Source of the DNA: Dyadobacter sp. 50-39
GTDB lineage: Bacteria; Bacteroidota; Bacteroidia; Cytophagales; Spirosomataceae
Assembly (NCBI GenBank): GCA_001898145.1
Contig: MKSR01000008.1
Span: forward strand, 62,001-126,000
Length of the DNA stretch: 64,000 nt
Direction of reading: 5' to 3'
Both the position numbers and the translations under genes were made by a program. Below, in pieces: positions 9,513-18,922 of the stretch (its first letter is position 1; each line of letters begins with the position of its first letter). The notes below the pieces were generated by a model that did not search any database, was not told the origin of the DNA, and was given only the letters and a program-made list of their open reading frames with translations.

Positions 9513-11006
9513 ATGAAAAATATAGTTTTTAAAAACAATTTGAAGCAAAAAGGGCTATACCTCGGGCTTGCGGCGCTCCTGATCATCCCTTCCTCTTGCA
9601 GCGACAGCTTCCTGGATGTGGATCCGCAGGGAAAACAGGCAGGAGCCGTTTTCTGGGTAAACGAAGCCGACGCCACCAAGGCCGTCAATGCGATGTACGC
9701 CAATCTCCGGAGCTGGAATAATACGGCATTTGCCCCTATTGCGCTGGAAAGCATGGGCTCCGACGATGCCGAAAAAGGGAGTACGCCATCCGATGCGACT
9801 TTTTTCAATCTTTACGACACTTTCACAGTAGGCTCGACAGACGGCCAGTTGGGCGGATTCTGGGAAGGACAATACCAGAATATTAACTATGCCAATCAGG
9901 TGATCGATAACATCCCGGCTATCAGCATGGATGAGAACCTGAAAGCGAGGTACCTTGCCGAAGCGAAATTTGTGCGTGCATATTCCTATTTCAGGCTGGT
10001 AAGGGCGTTCGGCGATGTGCCATTGCGCCTGAGTTTGCCCAAGGACGCTACGGAATACAACCTGCCGCGCTCACCGAAAGCGGATATCTATGCAGCCATT
10101 GAAAAAGACCTGACCGAAGCGGCGGCGGTATTGCCGCTAAACTATGGTGCCGCAGATATCGGCCGGGTTACCAAAGGTGCAGCTCAGTCGATGCACGCCA
10201 AAGTATCCATGTACCAGGGTAAATGGCAGCAGGTTTTCGATCTGACCACGCAGGTTATCAATTCGGGCCAGTACGCGCTTTTCGCGGATTACGAAGCATT
10301 GTTCCGCGTAGCGAATGAAAATTCAAGAGAATCGATCTTTGAAATCCAGAACGAGCTCATACCGTCCAACAAGGATGCATCCAACTCGCAATACTCGCAG
10401 GTGCAGGGTGTGCGCGGCGTGACAGGTGGCGGCTGGGGATTCAATGTTCCTACCGAAGCACTTTCAAAGTCGTTTGAAGCAGGCGATCCACGGAGAGATG
10501 CTACCATCATTTTCCGTGGCGAAACCACTCCTGCCGGCGACGCGATTCCGGCCACCGGCGACAACCCGATGTACAACCAGAAGTCGTACGTGCCGTTCAG
10601 ACTTTACGTAACCGGCTTTAATGAAGGTTCACAGCAAAATGTGCGGGTGATCCGCTACGCCGAAGTGTTGCTGATGAATGCAGAGGCGGCTAATGAAATC
10701 GGCAATGCTACCCAGGCGCTGGCTTCGCTGGAAATGGTTCGCGCACGCGCCAGAGGTGCGAGCAAAACCATTCTCCCCAAAGTAACCACCACCGACAAGG
10801 CTGCATTGCGGCTTGCGATCTGGAACGAACGCCACGCCGAGCTCGCGATGGAATTTGACCGCTATTTCGACGTGATCCGTCAGGGCCGTGCTGCCCAAAT
10901 CTTCGGACCCAAAGGCTGGAAAGCCGGCAAAAACGAAGTATGGCCGATCCCGCAGAACGAAATCGACCTCAGTGCAGGCGTGTTAACCCAGAACCCAGGT
11001 TATTAA
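9513..11006 (+). CDS. SusD/RagB-family nutrient-binding lipoprotein
   Basis: A 497-residue surface lipoprotein that caps the SusC barrel and binds glycan. The chosen ATG at 9513 puts a lipobox (IPSSC) at Cys29; the frame is open 12 codons earlier inside susC. The N-terminal DSFLDVDPQG, the TPR-like helical region (YLAEAKFVRAYSYFRLVRAFGDVPL) and the C-terminal WNERHAELAMEFDRYFDVIRQG are hallmark SusD segments. The C-terminus ends with a PIPQNEIDLSAGVLTQNPGY type tail common to the family. It lies 13 bases after susC and 20 bases before the LamG lipoprotein gene. Confidence 0.95.
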   Translation: MKNIVFKNNLKQKGLYLGLAALLIIPSSCSDSFLDVDPQGKQAGAVFWVNEADATKAVNAMYANLRSWNNTAFAPIALESMGSDDAEKGSTPSDATFFNLYDTFTVGSTDGQLGGFWEGQYQNINYANQVIDNIPAISMDENLKARYLAEAKFVRAYSYFRLVRAFGDVPLRLSLPKDATEYNLPRSPKADIYAAIEKDLTEAAAVLPLNYGAADIGRVTKGAAQSMHAKVSMYQGKWQQVFDLTTQVINSGQYALFADYEALFRVANENSRESIFEIQNELIPSNKDASNSQYSQVQGVRGVTGGGWGFNVPTEALSKSFEAGDPRRDATIIFRGETTPAGDAIPATGDNPMYNQKSYVPFRLYVTGFNEGSQQNVRVIRYAEVLLMNAEAANEIGNATQALASLEMVRARARGASKTILPKVTTTDKAALRLAIWNERHAELAMEFDRYFDVIRQGRAAQIFGPKGWKAGKNEVWPIPQNEIDLSAGVLTQNPGY

Positions 11007-11026
11007 TCCCAAACCACGATCTATCG

Positions 11027-11869
11027 ATGAAAACTTTAAAGAATAAAATGACCGTGGCATTGTGTGCAATGACCATGCTGGGCCTGACCTCCTGCTACGA
11101 GAAGTTCGATCCCGAAAGTTACGCTCCGAGCGTGACGATCGGGGGCTTCACGAGCTCCGACGAGATCGCGAAGGCCAACCTGATAGCGCATTTCCCTTTC
11201 GATGGCAGCTATAACGATGTAGTCTCGAATACTGCCGGTACCAACACAGGTACCACATTCGCGAACGGATTGAAGGGCCAGGCCATGAAGGGCGCCAAAG
11301 ACGGATATGTGCTTTTTACACCGACGGCGGCGATCCTGGGATTGAAAAGTTTCACCATGACCTATTGGGTAAACAGCGCGTCGACCAAGTCGGCCGGCGG
11401 CATTATCGGACTGGTAGGCCTGTCGCAAACAGACGGTTTCTGGGGAAATATCGAGACTTTTTTTGAAAACGGCGGGACCGACACGGACGGCATTTTCAAG
11501 GCTCATATCCAGAACGATAAAAGGGATACGTGGGTGACCAAGGAAGGAATCGTGAACCTCTATAACTCCTGGAACCACATTGCATTGTCTTACGACGCCA
11601 CTTCATCAACATTCAATGTCTATGTGAACGGCTCCAAAACGGCTACCAGCACGGTGGCCAGCTTTGGTGACCTGAAATGGCAAAAGCCGGGCAAAATGGT
11701 ATTTGGAACGGTTCAGTTCCAAACCAAGCCCAGCCTTACCACTGGTGCCGAGAAACAGGATTGGGCCAGTTACCTGACCGGTCTGCTGGACGAGGTGCGG
11801 ATTTACAACGTCGCTCTGAAAGATGCCGAAGTAGATGCACTGGTTAAATTGGAATCAAGGGGAAAATAA
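11027..11869 (+). CDS. LamG/concanavalin-like surface lipoprotein (SusE/F position)
   Basis: A 280-residue lipoprotein with lipobox LTSC at Cys23. The C-terminal two thirds form a LamG-type jelly roll: FPFDGSYNDVVSN at the start, SFTMTYWVN, WNHIALSYDATSSTFNVYVNG and LDEVRIYNVALKDAEVDAL at the end, the usual Laminin_G_3 order. By position after susCD it is probably a surface glycan-binding protein, as SusE/SusF are in starch loci; no catalytic residues are recognised. Its TAA stop overlaps the ATG of the next gene by one base (TAATG), so the two are translationally coupled. Confidence 0.82.
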   Translation: MKTLKNKMTVALCAMTMLGLTSCYEKFDPESYAPSVTIGGFTSSDEIAKANLIAHFPFDGSYNDVVSNTAGTNTGTTFANGLKGQAMKGAKDGYVLFTPTAAILGLKSFTMTYWVNSASTKSAGGIIGLVGLSQTDGFWGNIETFFENGGTDTDGIFKAHIQNDKRDTWVTKEGIVNLYNSWNHIALSYDATSSTFNVYVNGSKTATSTVASFGDLKWQKPGKMVFGTVQFQTKPSLTTGAEKQDWASYLTGLLDEVRIYNVALKDAEVDALVKLESRGK

Positions 11870-13539
11870 TGTCTTTTAAAAACCTTCTTCTTCTTTGTTC
11901 AATCATATGGCTCGGGGTTTCCTGTAAATCGGAAAAGGAAACCCCCGGGCCATCCGGCCCAGGAATACCGGCGTCGTTCGGTTTTAACAGCCTGAAAGTG
12001 AATGGCGCCTATGCCGGGTTCAAATACCACGATGTAAACCTGAAACCGAAGATCAGGTTTACATTTTCTGCCCCGCTCAACAATGCCACTGTCGCAAACG
12101 GGGTAACGTTTCAATCGGCCTCAGGCGAGACCGTGGCGTTCACATCCGCCCTGGAAGGCGGCGACAGTTCGGTGATAATAACCCCGTCTGCTGATTTAAA
12201 ATCCCTCACAAACTATTCGGTTACCGCTACCAAGGCATTGAAATCCAAAGCCGGCGGAATGCTGCTCAATGAGGTTAAAGTTGAACTCATTACCGCGCTG
12301 GATTCTGCCGACAAATTTCCGGTTATCAGCGATGAAGGATTGCTTACCCTGGTGCAGCGGCAAACTTTCAGGTATTTCTGGGACTTCGCACATCCGGTGA
12401 GCGGTCTGGCCCGCGAGCGGAACACATCCGGCGACGTGGTAACCTCAGGCGGTAGCGGTTTCGGGATCATGACTATTCCTATTGCCATCGAACGGCAGTT
12501 TATCACGCGGGCGCAGGGCCTGGAAAGAATGCAAAAAATCGTAGGCTTCCTGAAAAAGGCACAAACGTTCCATGGGGCCTTCCCGCATTGGCTCAACGGT
12601 GTTACCGGCGCCGTAGTACCATTCAGTGAAAGGGACAATGGGGCCGACCTGGTGGAGACTTCTTTTCTCGTGCAGGGATTACTTACAGTGCGTCAGTATT
12701 TCAATGAAGGAAACGCTGCTGAAACTGCATTGCGTGCCGATATTAATGCGATATGGCGGGCGGTGGAATGGGATTGGTTCAGAAAAAGCAACGAAAATGT
12801 GCTCTACTGGCATTGGAGTCCCAACTATGGATGGGAAATGAACCACCAGATCAGGGGCTGGAATGAATGCCTGATTACCTATGCGCTGGCGGCTTCTTCA
12901 CCTACGCATAATATTGATGAGATAGTGTATGACAATGGCTGGGCGGGCAACAGCACATTCAAAAATGGCAACGCGTATTACGGGATTACATTGCCACTCG
13001 GAGAGCCACTTGGCGGACCGTTGTTCTTCTCGCATTACTCATTCCTTGGGTTAAACCCTACCGGACTGACCGATCGCTTTGCCAACTATTTTACTCAAAA
13101 CAAAGCCCACACCCTCATCAACTATAACTATTGCAAATCGAACCCGCAGCAATTCTATGGATACAGCGAGCAATGCTGGGGACTCACAGCTAGCGACATT
13201 CCGAACGGGTATAATGCCAATTCACCCAGCAGCGATCGCGGGGTGATCACGCCCACGGCTGCATTGTCCGCATTCCCGTACACGCCCGCGGAGTCCATGA
13301 AAGCTTTGAAATTCTTCTATTACAAACTCGGCGACAAACTGTGGGGAGAATACGGTTTCTACGATGCATTCTCGCTCGACCAGCTGTGGTTCGCCGATTC
13401 CTACCTGGCTATCGACCAGGGGCCGATCGTGGTGATGATCGAAAACCATCGGACGGCATTGCCATGGAAACTCTTCATGAGCAATCCGGAGATTCAAGCC
13501 GGCCTCAAAAAGCTCGGATTCAGCAGTCCGGCGCTTTAA
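11869..13539 (+). CDS. GH144-like 'glucoamylase family' lipoprotein with N-terminal Ig-like domain
   Basis: A 556-residue lipoprotein (lipobox GVSC, Cys19). Residues about 45-150 look like a Big_5-type Ig-like domain; residues about 160-550 are a glycoamylase (PF10091) catalytic domain. Its all-helical toroid landmarks are TFRYFWDFAHPVSGLARER, FPHWLNG, LYWHWSPNYGWEMN, HYSFLGL and DQGPIVVMIENHRTALPWKLFM. Characterised members of this family (GH144, Chitinophaga pinensis) are endo-beta-1,2-glucanases; assignment here is by remembered family resemblance, so the substrate is an inference. It is coupled to the LamG gene and followed 26 bases later by a paralogue without the Ig-like domain. Confidence 0.85.
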   Translation: MSFKNLLLLCSIIWLGVSCKSEKETPGPSGPGIPASFGFNSLKVNGAYAGFKYHDVNLKPKIRFTFSAPLNNATVANGVTFQSASGETVAFTSALEGGDSSVIITPSADLKSLTNYSVTATKALKSKAGGMLLNEVKVELITALDSADKFPVISDEGLLTLVQRQTFRYFWDFAHPVSGLARERNTSGDVVTSGGSGFGIMTIPIAIERQFITRAQGLERMQKIVGFLKKAQTFHGAFPHWLNGVTGAVVPFSERDNGADLVETSFLVQGLLTVRQYFNEGNAAETALRADINAIWRAVEWDWFRKSNENVLYWHWSPNYGWEMNHQIRGWNECLITYALAASSPTHNIDEIVYDNGWAGNSTFKNGNAYYGITLPLGEPLGGPLFFSHYSFLGLNPTGLTDRFANYFTQNKAHTLINYNYCKSNPQQFYGYSEQCWGLTASDIPNGYNANSPSSDRGVITPTAALSAFPYTPAESMKALKFFYYKLGDKLWGEYGFYDAFSLDQLWFADSYLAIDQGPIVVMIENHRTALPWKLFMSNPEIQAGLKKLGFSSPAL

Positions 13540-13565
13540 CAATTTCCATTAAACATGACTCGACT

Positions 13566-14945
13566 ATGAAGCTATACTTCCAACTACTACTATGCCTCGC
13601 GCTATTTGCAGGTTCACTGACAGACAGCGCCGCGCAAAAGAAAAAATCCGCGGCGGCAAAGCAAGCGGTGTTCAATCCTGCGGACCGCCCCAAAAACCTA
13701 CCAGACTCCGCATTGCTTGAACTTGTCCAGAAACAGACATTTCGGTATTTCTGGGATTTTGGGCACCCGGTGAGCGGCCTCGCCCGTGAGCGCAGCAATA
13801 TCGCATTTGACTATGGCGACGAAGTGTGTACCATCGGCGGCACCGGTTTTGGGGTAATGGCGATGGTAGTGGCAGCTGAAAGACAATGGCAGCCACGCGA
13901 TTCAGTGGCAGCGCGATTGCTGAAAATGGTCAAATTCCTCTCCAAAGCGGATCATTACCACGGTATTTTCCCGCACTGGCTCAATGGCGCAACGGGTAAA
14001 ATCATTCCGTTCAGCCGGAAAGACGACGGCGGCGACCTCGTGGAATCGTCTTTCCTGTTCCAGGGATTGCTTACCGCAAGACAGTACTTTGATCGTGATA
14101 CCGACCTTGAACGGGAACTTCGCAGCCGCATCACCTGGATCTGGAATGAGGCCGAATGGGACTGGTACACCCGTGGCAACCCCAACCAGCTTTACTGGCA
14201 TTGGAGCCCCAACAATGGCTGGGCAATGAACTTTGAGCTACGTGGCTACAATGAAGCATTGATCACCTACATTATGGGTGCGGTCTCCACCCGTTACCCG
14301 ATCACGCGCCAGGTATACGACAAGTGCTGGGCTCAAAGCGACCATTTCCGCAACGGGAAAGAATATCTAGGAGTAAAATTGCCGCTGGGGTTCGACTACG
14401 GAGGACCGCTGTTTTTTGCCCATTACTCGTTCCTGGGCTTGGATCCGCGCCATTTGAAAGATCAATATGCCGACTACTGGGAGCAGAATGTGAACCACTC
14501 GCTGATCAACTACAAGCATTGCGTAGCCAATCCCGGCAAGTTTAGAGGTTATGGCGAAAACAGCTGGGGCTTGACGGCCAGCGATACTTACAATGGCTAT
14601 AATGCGCATTCACCCACTAACGACTTCGGAACAATTACCCCTACCGCTGCATTATCATCATTTCCTTACACGCCGGATCAATCGATGAAAGCACTGCGCC
14701 ATTTCTATGATGATTTGGGTGATAAAATCTGGTCGGAATACGGCTTTACCGATGCATTCAACGAATCGCAGAACTGGTATGCCAAATCACACCTGGCCAT
14801 CGACCAGGGCCCCATTATCGTAATGATCGAAAACTATCGGACGGGATTGCTCTGGAAACTTTTCATGAAAGATCCAGAGGTGCAGGCGGGGTTGAAAAAG
14901 CTGGGATTTGAAAGTCCCGCAATGAACGTATCCAGCAGAAATTAA
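13566..14945 (+). CDS. second GH144-like 'glucoamylase family' enzyme
   Basis: A 459-residue paralogue of the preceding gene. It has an ordinary cleavable signal peptide (cut near SAAQ), not a lipobox, and lacks the Ig-like domain, so it is probably periplasmic while its partner is membrane-anchored. The catalytic domain (about residues 50-450) repeats the same landmarks: TFRYFWDFGHPVSGLARER, FPHWLNGATGK, LYWHWSPNNGWAMN, HYSFLGL, ITPTAALSSFPYTPDQSMKAL and DQGPIIVMIEN. The ATG at 13566 is preferred to upstream in-frame starts because those lie in the previous gene. A terminator follows, so the operon from susC likely ends here. Confidence 0.85.
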   Translation: MKLYFQLLLCLALFAGSLTDSAAQKKKSAAAKQAVFNPADRPKNLPDSALLELVQKQTFRYFWDFGHPVSGLARERSNIAFDYGDEVCTIGGTGFGVMAMVVAAERQWQPRDSVAARLLKMVKFLSKADHYHGIFPHWLNGATGKIIPFSRKDDGGDLVESSFLFQGLLTARQYFDRDTDLERELRSRITWIWNEAEWDWYTRGNPNQLYWHWSPNNGWAMNFELRGYNEALITYIMGAVSTRYPITRQVYDKCWAQSDHFRNGKEYLGVKLPLGFDYGGPLFFAHYSFLGLDPRHLKDQYADYWEQNVNHSLINYKHCVANPGKFRGYGENSWGLTASDTYNGYNAHSPTNDFGTITPTAALSSFPYTPDQSMKALRHFYDDLGDKIWSEYGFTDAFNESQNWYAKSHLAIDQGPIIVMIENYRTGLLWKLFMKDPEVQAGLKKLGFESPAMNVSSRN

Positions 14946-14972
14946 CCGTTTTTTAGCTAATATTCACAGGAT

Positions 14973-15000
14973 GGCCGGCCGCAAGCCGGCCTTTCTGTTT
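14973..15000 (+). terminator. intrinsic terminator after the second GH144-like gene
   Basis: A perfect GGCCGGC / GCCGGCC stem (14973-14979, 14985-14991) with loop CGCAA is followed by a T-rich tail. It probably closes the susC-to-GH144 operon. Confidence 0.75.
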
Positions 15001-15077
15001 TATGGAATATAATTGTACCTTGATATCGTTTTTGAAAGCAAATGCTGCATATCCAGCCATTCCAAACGTCAATCGAT

Positions 15078-16058
15078 ATGAAACCACTCTACCAAAAAGC
15101 TGCATGGCTATTCGCGCTGCTCGCATGCGCATTGCAAGTATCGGCGCAGATATGGACGGTCTCTGAGCCGGAGAACCTTCCCGAGAAACGGCATGAAAAT
15201 GCGATGGCCACCGCAAATGGGAAACTGTATTTGCTGGGTGGTCGCGGTATCAAGCCGGTCGATGAATATGACTTCAAAAAGGATTCCTGGAAAAGCCTCG
15301 CAGCATCACCGCTTGAAATGAGCCACTTCCAGGCAGTCAGCTACAAGAATGAAATATACGTATTGGGGGCCTTCACGGGCGGCTATCCGCATGAAGTTCC
15401 TATTCCCGACATCTATATTTTCAATCCTGTCAAAAATGAATGGCGCAAAGGTGCCGCCATACCCGAAAACAGGCGGCGCGGTGCGGCAGGGGCATTTACA
15501 TTGAACGACAAAATTTACCTCGTATGCGGCATTCAGGACGGGCATTGGGATGGCCAGGTTACCTGGTTCGACGAATTTGATCCGGCAACCGGCACCTGGA
15601 AAACGCTCACCGACGCTCCCCGCCCGCGCGATCACGTACAAGTGGCCGTGCTGGACAACAAATTGTATGTTGCAGGCGGACGTCTGTCGACCGCCCGTAT
15701 CAACCAGGTTCTGAATACCGTTATCAAAGAGGTAGATGTTTACGATTTCAAAACCGGCAAATGGACTACACTCGACGCCGCCAACAACCTCCCGACGCTC
15801 CGTGCAGGCAATACTGCCGTTGTTTTCAACAACAAGATATTGATTATCGGAGGGGAGAGCGAGGCTCATGTGGAGGCGCACAATGAGGTGGAGGCATTCA
15901 ATCCGCAAACCCAAAAGTGGGAGAAGCTGCCTCCTCTTCACCAGGGCCGACATGGAACGCAGGCGGTTTCGCTCAACAGGAAAGTTTACATTGCAGCCGG
16001 TTCTGCGAATCGAGGAGGCGGGCCGGAACTGAACGACATGGAAATACTCGATAAATAA
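15078..16058 (+). CDS. secreted kelch-repeat protein
   Basis: A 326-residue protein with a signal peptide (cut near VSAQ) and a run of kelch blades, each with a GG pair and a spaced Tyr/Trp: KLYLLGG, EIYVLGAF, KIYLVCG, KLYVAGG, KILIIGG and KVYIAAG. Such six-bladed propellers bind sugars or proteins, and some are mutarotase-like (NanM). No catalytic role can be read. It follows the glycan locus, after a terminator, and precedes the M1 peptidase by 27 bases in the same direction. Confidence 0.8.
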   Translation: MKPLYQKAAWLFALLACALQVSAQIWTVSEPENLPEKRHENAMATANGKLYLLGGRGIKPVDEYDFKKDSWKSLAASPLEMSHFQAVSYKNEIYVLGAFTGGYPHEVPIPDIYIFNPVKNEWRKGAAIPENRRRGAAGAFTLNDKIYLVCGIQDGHWDGQVTWFDEFDPATGTWKTLTDAPRPRDHVQVAVLDNKLYVAGGRLSTARINQVLNTVIKEVDVYDFKTGKWTTLDAANNLPTLRAGNTAVVFNNKILIIGGESEAHVEAHNEVEAFNPQTQKWEKLPPLHQGRHGTQAVSLNRKVYIAAGSANRGGGPELNDMEILDK

Positions 16059-16085
16059 TACACTTCGTTACTAACCCTTATTCCA

Positions 16086-17729
16086 ATGCTCAGAAAACTT
16101 GCCGGTATCGGTCTGCTATTCGTTTCCCTTGCTTCTTTTGCGCAGAAAAAAGCTTTTACCCATGCCGACACGCTGCGAGGCTCTATCACGCCTGAACGCG
16201 AATGGTGGGACCTGAGCTATTATCACCTCAGTGTGAAGCCCAATGAGAAGGACAGCACCCTCGCCGGCAGCACTGTCATCACCTATAAAGTTTTGAAACC
16301 CTACCAGACTCTTCAGGTGGATTTGCAGGAGCCGTTACAGATCACCAAAGTGGTCCAGGACGGAGAGTCGCTCACTTATCGCCGGGACGGCAATGCTTTT
16401 TTCATCACGTTAAAAAAGAAGCAGGATGCCGGCAAAACCGAATCGGTTGAAGTTTTCTACGCAGGAAAACCGCAGCTTGCCAAGCGCCCGCCATGGGACG
16501 GCGGCGTACAGTGGGTACCCGATGGCAAAGGCAATACCATTATTTCCACATCCTGCCAGGGATTGGGCGCCAGCGTTTGGTGGCCGTGCAAGGACCATAT
16601 GTACGATGAACCCGACAGTATGCTCATCAGCATCACCGTACCAAAGAACGTGATGGATGTTTCGAACGGGAACCTGCGGTCGGTGGTCGGGCATGACGAC
16701 AATTCACACACCTTTAACTGGGTCGTCAAAAATCCGATCAACAACTACGGTGTCAATATGAATGTAGCCAACTACGTGAGCTGGAAAGAGACATTCAAAG
16801 GCGAAAAAGGCGACTTGCAACTTAGCTATTATGTGCTGCCGCAAAATCTGGAAAAGGCGAAAGAGCAATTCAAGCAAGCTCCCAAAATGCTCAAAGCGTT
16901 TGAGCATTGGTTCGGGCCCTACCCTTTTTACGAGGACGGATACAAGCTGGTTGAAGTGCCTTACCTCGGTATGGAGCACCAAAGCTCGGTCACGTATGGA
17001 AATGACTTTAAAATGGGTTATCGGGGAAAAGACCTTTCCAATACCGGCTGGGGCCTCAAATGGGACTTCATCATCATCCATGAAAGCGGGCACGAATGGT
17101 TTGCCAACAACATTACCTATAAAGATGTGGCGGATATGTGGGTGCATGAAAGCTTCACGAATTATTCCGAGAACCTTTACACCGAATATTACTATGGCAA
17201 AAAAGCGGGTGAAGATTACGTGATCGGTACCCGGGAGCTTATCGCGAATGATATCCCTATTGTGGGCATTTACGGCGTAAACCAGGAAGGCTCGAAGGAT
17301 ATGTACTACAAGGGCGGCAACATGCTCCATACGATTCGCCAGGTTGTCAACGACGATGAAAAATGGCGCCAGATCCTCCGTGGGCTGAACAAGACATTCT
17401 ATCACCAGACGGTGGATGGCTCGCAGATCGAACATTATATCAGTGAGAAGGCGGGCAGGGACCTCTCCAAAGTTTTCGATCAATACCTGCGGGATGTACG
17501 GATACCTGTGCTTGAATATGCATTTACTGCAAAAGGGCTGCAATATCGCTGGATCAACACGGTTGAAAACTTTGACATGCCCGTGAAGGTGAAGCTTGCC
17601 AGTGGTAAAGAAGAGTTTCTTTTTCCGACCAACGACTGGAAAACGGTGAAGGTTAAAGGAGAGAAATCCCTTACAGTTGATCGGAACTTCTATGTGGAAG
17701 CGAAGGAGACCAAACAAGCCTCCCTATAA
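16086..17729 (+). CDS. secreted M1-family zinc aminopeptidase
   Basis: A 547-residue gluzincin with a signal peptide (cut near SFAQ). The zinc site is complete: HESGH at residues 332-336 followed 19 residues later by Glu355 in WVHESFTNY, the HExxH-x18-E pattern of family M1. The exopeptidase motif usually written GxMEN is here GMEHQ, a common variant in the bacterial, cold-active-aminopeptidase-like branch. The protein lacks the long C-terminal helical domain of larger M1 enzymes. It probably trims peptides in the periplasm. Its last 6 bases overlap the convergent thiamine pyrophosphokinase gene. Confidence 0.92.
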   Translation: MLRKLAGIGLLFVSLASFAQKKAFTHADTLRGSITPEREWWDLSYYHLSVKPNEKDSTLAGSTVITYKVLKPYQTLQVDLQEPLQITKVVQDGESLTYRRDGNAFFITLKKKQDAGKTESVEVFYAGKPQLAKRPPWDGGVQWVPDGKGNTIISTSCQGLGASVWWPCKDHMYDEPDSMLISITVPKNVMDVSNGNLRSVVGHDDNSHTFNWVVKNPINNYGVNMNVANYVSWKETFKGEKGDLQLSYYVLPQNLEKAKEQFKQAPKMLKAFEHWFGPYPFYEDGYKLVEVPYLGMEHQSSVTYGNDFKMGYRGKDLSNTGWGLKWDFIIIHESGHEWFANNITYKDVADMWVHESFTNYSENLYTEYYYGKKAGEDYVIGTRELIANDIPIVGIYGVNQEGSKDMYYKGGNMLHTIRQVVNDDEKWRQILRGLNKTFYHQTVDGSQIEHYISEKAGRDLSKVFDQYLRDVRIPVLEYAFTAKGLQYRWINTVENFDMPVKVKLASGKEEFLFPTNDWKTVKVKGEKSLTVDRNFYVEAKETKQASL

Positions 17730-18389
17730 ATCCCAGCATTCCATTATTAGCAGATCACCATTCTCCGCAGAAACCCTGACCAGTCCATCAGCCTCGGCTT
17801 CATTACTACTGCCGGTCCTGTGTCCCATAGTCAGGGTTTCTTTATGAAGGTTGTATTTCAATCCGGTTGTTTCAATCCCTTCGACCGTTCCTATCGGAAT
17901 CAGAGAGATAGGCGTTCCGGCGGTGTACCATTTTTCGAAAGTGCTGGTAAGTGGGAAAATCTTTGAATAATCGTCTAGCAGCACGAGTTTGATTTTATTC
18001 TTGTACCGGACGAGATCAGTGATGTTCGTGATGGCATGATCCGCCCGTCGCCCGGTGGCCCATACGATATTGGCAGCAGGAAAGCCTCGTTCGATCAGAA
18101 ATTCGATAGCCTTGTTCAGATCCGTTTTCTCCTGGTCCGGAGTATTAATTATTTCGAGTGGATGCTGGCGGCCCCGGATCATTTCTACGTCATGGGGTTG
18201 GTCGAAATCCCCCATCCAGACATCGATTTTAATACCTAAATCCAGAACCCGGTAAATAGCATGGTCGAGTACGACGATGAATGGGCTCCATTCCAGTAAC
18301 TGGCCCAGCAATTCCGGAGAGCAGGCTTCCCCGTTGGCAATAATCAAAGCAGGCTCCTGCTTCTCCCGAACGATGTGGTGTGATGACAT
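17724..18389 (-). CDS. thiamine pyrophosphokinase-like protein
   Basis: A 221-residue protein matching the thiamine pyrophosphokinase (TPK/ThiN) layout: an N-terminal alpha/beta catalytic part with VWMGDFDQ (family motif GDFDS), QEKTDLNKAIEFLIERG (family DKTD region), ATGRRADHAITNI (family GGRxDH), and a C-terminal beta domain with GLKYNLHKETL. It would transfer pyrophosphate from ATP to thiamine in the cytoplasm. Last part of the GDFDS motif differs (Gln for Ser). Start ATG 18389 is next to nothing on that strand; it ends in a 6-base overlap with the M1 gene. Confidence 0.85.
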   Translation of the reverse strand: MSSHHIVREKQEPALIIANGEACSPELLGQLLEWSPFIVVLDHAIYRVLDLGIKIDVWMGDFDQPHDVEMIRGRQHPLEIINTPDQEKTDLNKAIEFLIERGFPAANIVWATGRRADHAITNITDLVRYKNKIKLVLLDDYSKIFPLTSTFEKWYTAGTPISLIPIGTVEGIETTGLKYNLHKETLTMGHRTGSSNEAEADGLVRVSAENGDLLIMECWDL

Positions 18390-18392
18390 TGA

Positions 18393-18818
18393 TTACAATT
18401 TACTCTTAACTAGGGTGACGATCTCCGCAAGAACGCCGTGAACTTGGAGGAACTGTTGGTCAATGCGATCAAAACGAGCATCGTGATCGGCCAATTTCGC
18501 TTCCACGCGATCAAAACGAGCATCATGATCGGCCAATTTCGCTTCCACGCTGTCAAAACGAGCATCATGATCGGCCAATTTCGCCTCCACGCTGTCGAAA
18601 CGAGCATCATGTTCATCCAATTTTACCTCCACACGACCGACCCGCTCTTCCAGGCGTTCAAAGCGCTGGTCTACCTTTTGAAATTGTTCCCGCATTTCAG
18701 TGAAGCCCAGGTTTACACGGCTTGTCAATGATGCTAATCCTTCTGCTACCATTTCGATTTGTTTTCCATGCTGGTTGGTGATGTTTTCCAGCGTCGCCAG
18801 TCTTTCTTCTACGTACAT
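18393..18818 (-). CDS. coiled-coil protein with 14-residue tandem repeats
   Basis: A 141-residue protein without signal peptide. The middle is a near-perfect tandem of 14-residue units of the type ADHDARFDSVEAKL, about four copies plus a diverged first one (DEHDARFDSVEAKL), encoded by a 42-base DNA repeat. The flanks (LTSRVNLGFTEMREQFQKVDQRFERLEERVGRVEVKL and RIDQQFLQVHGVLAEIVTLVKSKL) also have heptad character, so the whole chain should be a long coiled coil. No catalytic domain is seen. It resembles many short repeat proteins of unknown role in Bacteroidota. It lies 3 bases from the thiamine pyrophosphokinase start on the same strand. Confidence 0.8.
   Translation of the reverse strand: MYVEERLATLENITNQHGKQIEMVAEGLASLTSRVNLGFTEMREQFQKVDQRFERLEERVGRVEVKLDEHDARFDSVEAKLADHDARFDSVEAKLADHDARFDRVEAKLADHDARFDRIDQQFLQVHGVLAEIVTLVKSKL
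18465..18612. repeat. 42-base tandem repeat inside the coiled-coil gene
   Basis: The unit recurs with exact 42-base period (GATCGGCC at 18485, 18527 and 18569), about 3.5 copies with few substitutions. It encodes whole 14-residue blocks, so copy-number change keeps the frame. Confidence 0.9.
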
Positions 18819-18922
18819 AAAAATCCCGTTAATATGTGAAACAATGAACCCGGCATCGCGGTAGCGGTGCCCGTCTAATCAGACGCCCATCTATCAAAAA
18901 GTAACGAGAAACGTGAGTCAAG

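Noticed and set aside
16704-17717. 337-residue minus-strand open frame
   Set aside because: It is antisense to the M1 peptidase, which has its full zinc motif in the other strand.
18465-18612. possible CRISPR array
   Set aside because: The 42-base units are contiguous with no unique spacers and encode a protein repeat.
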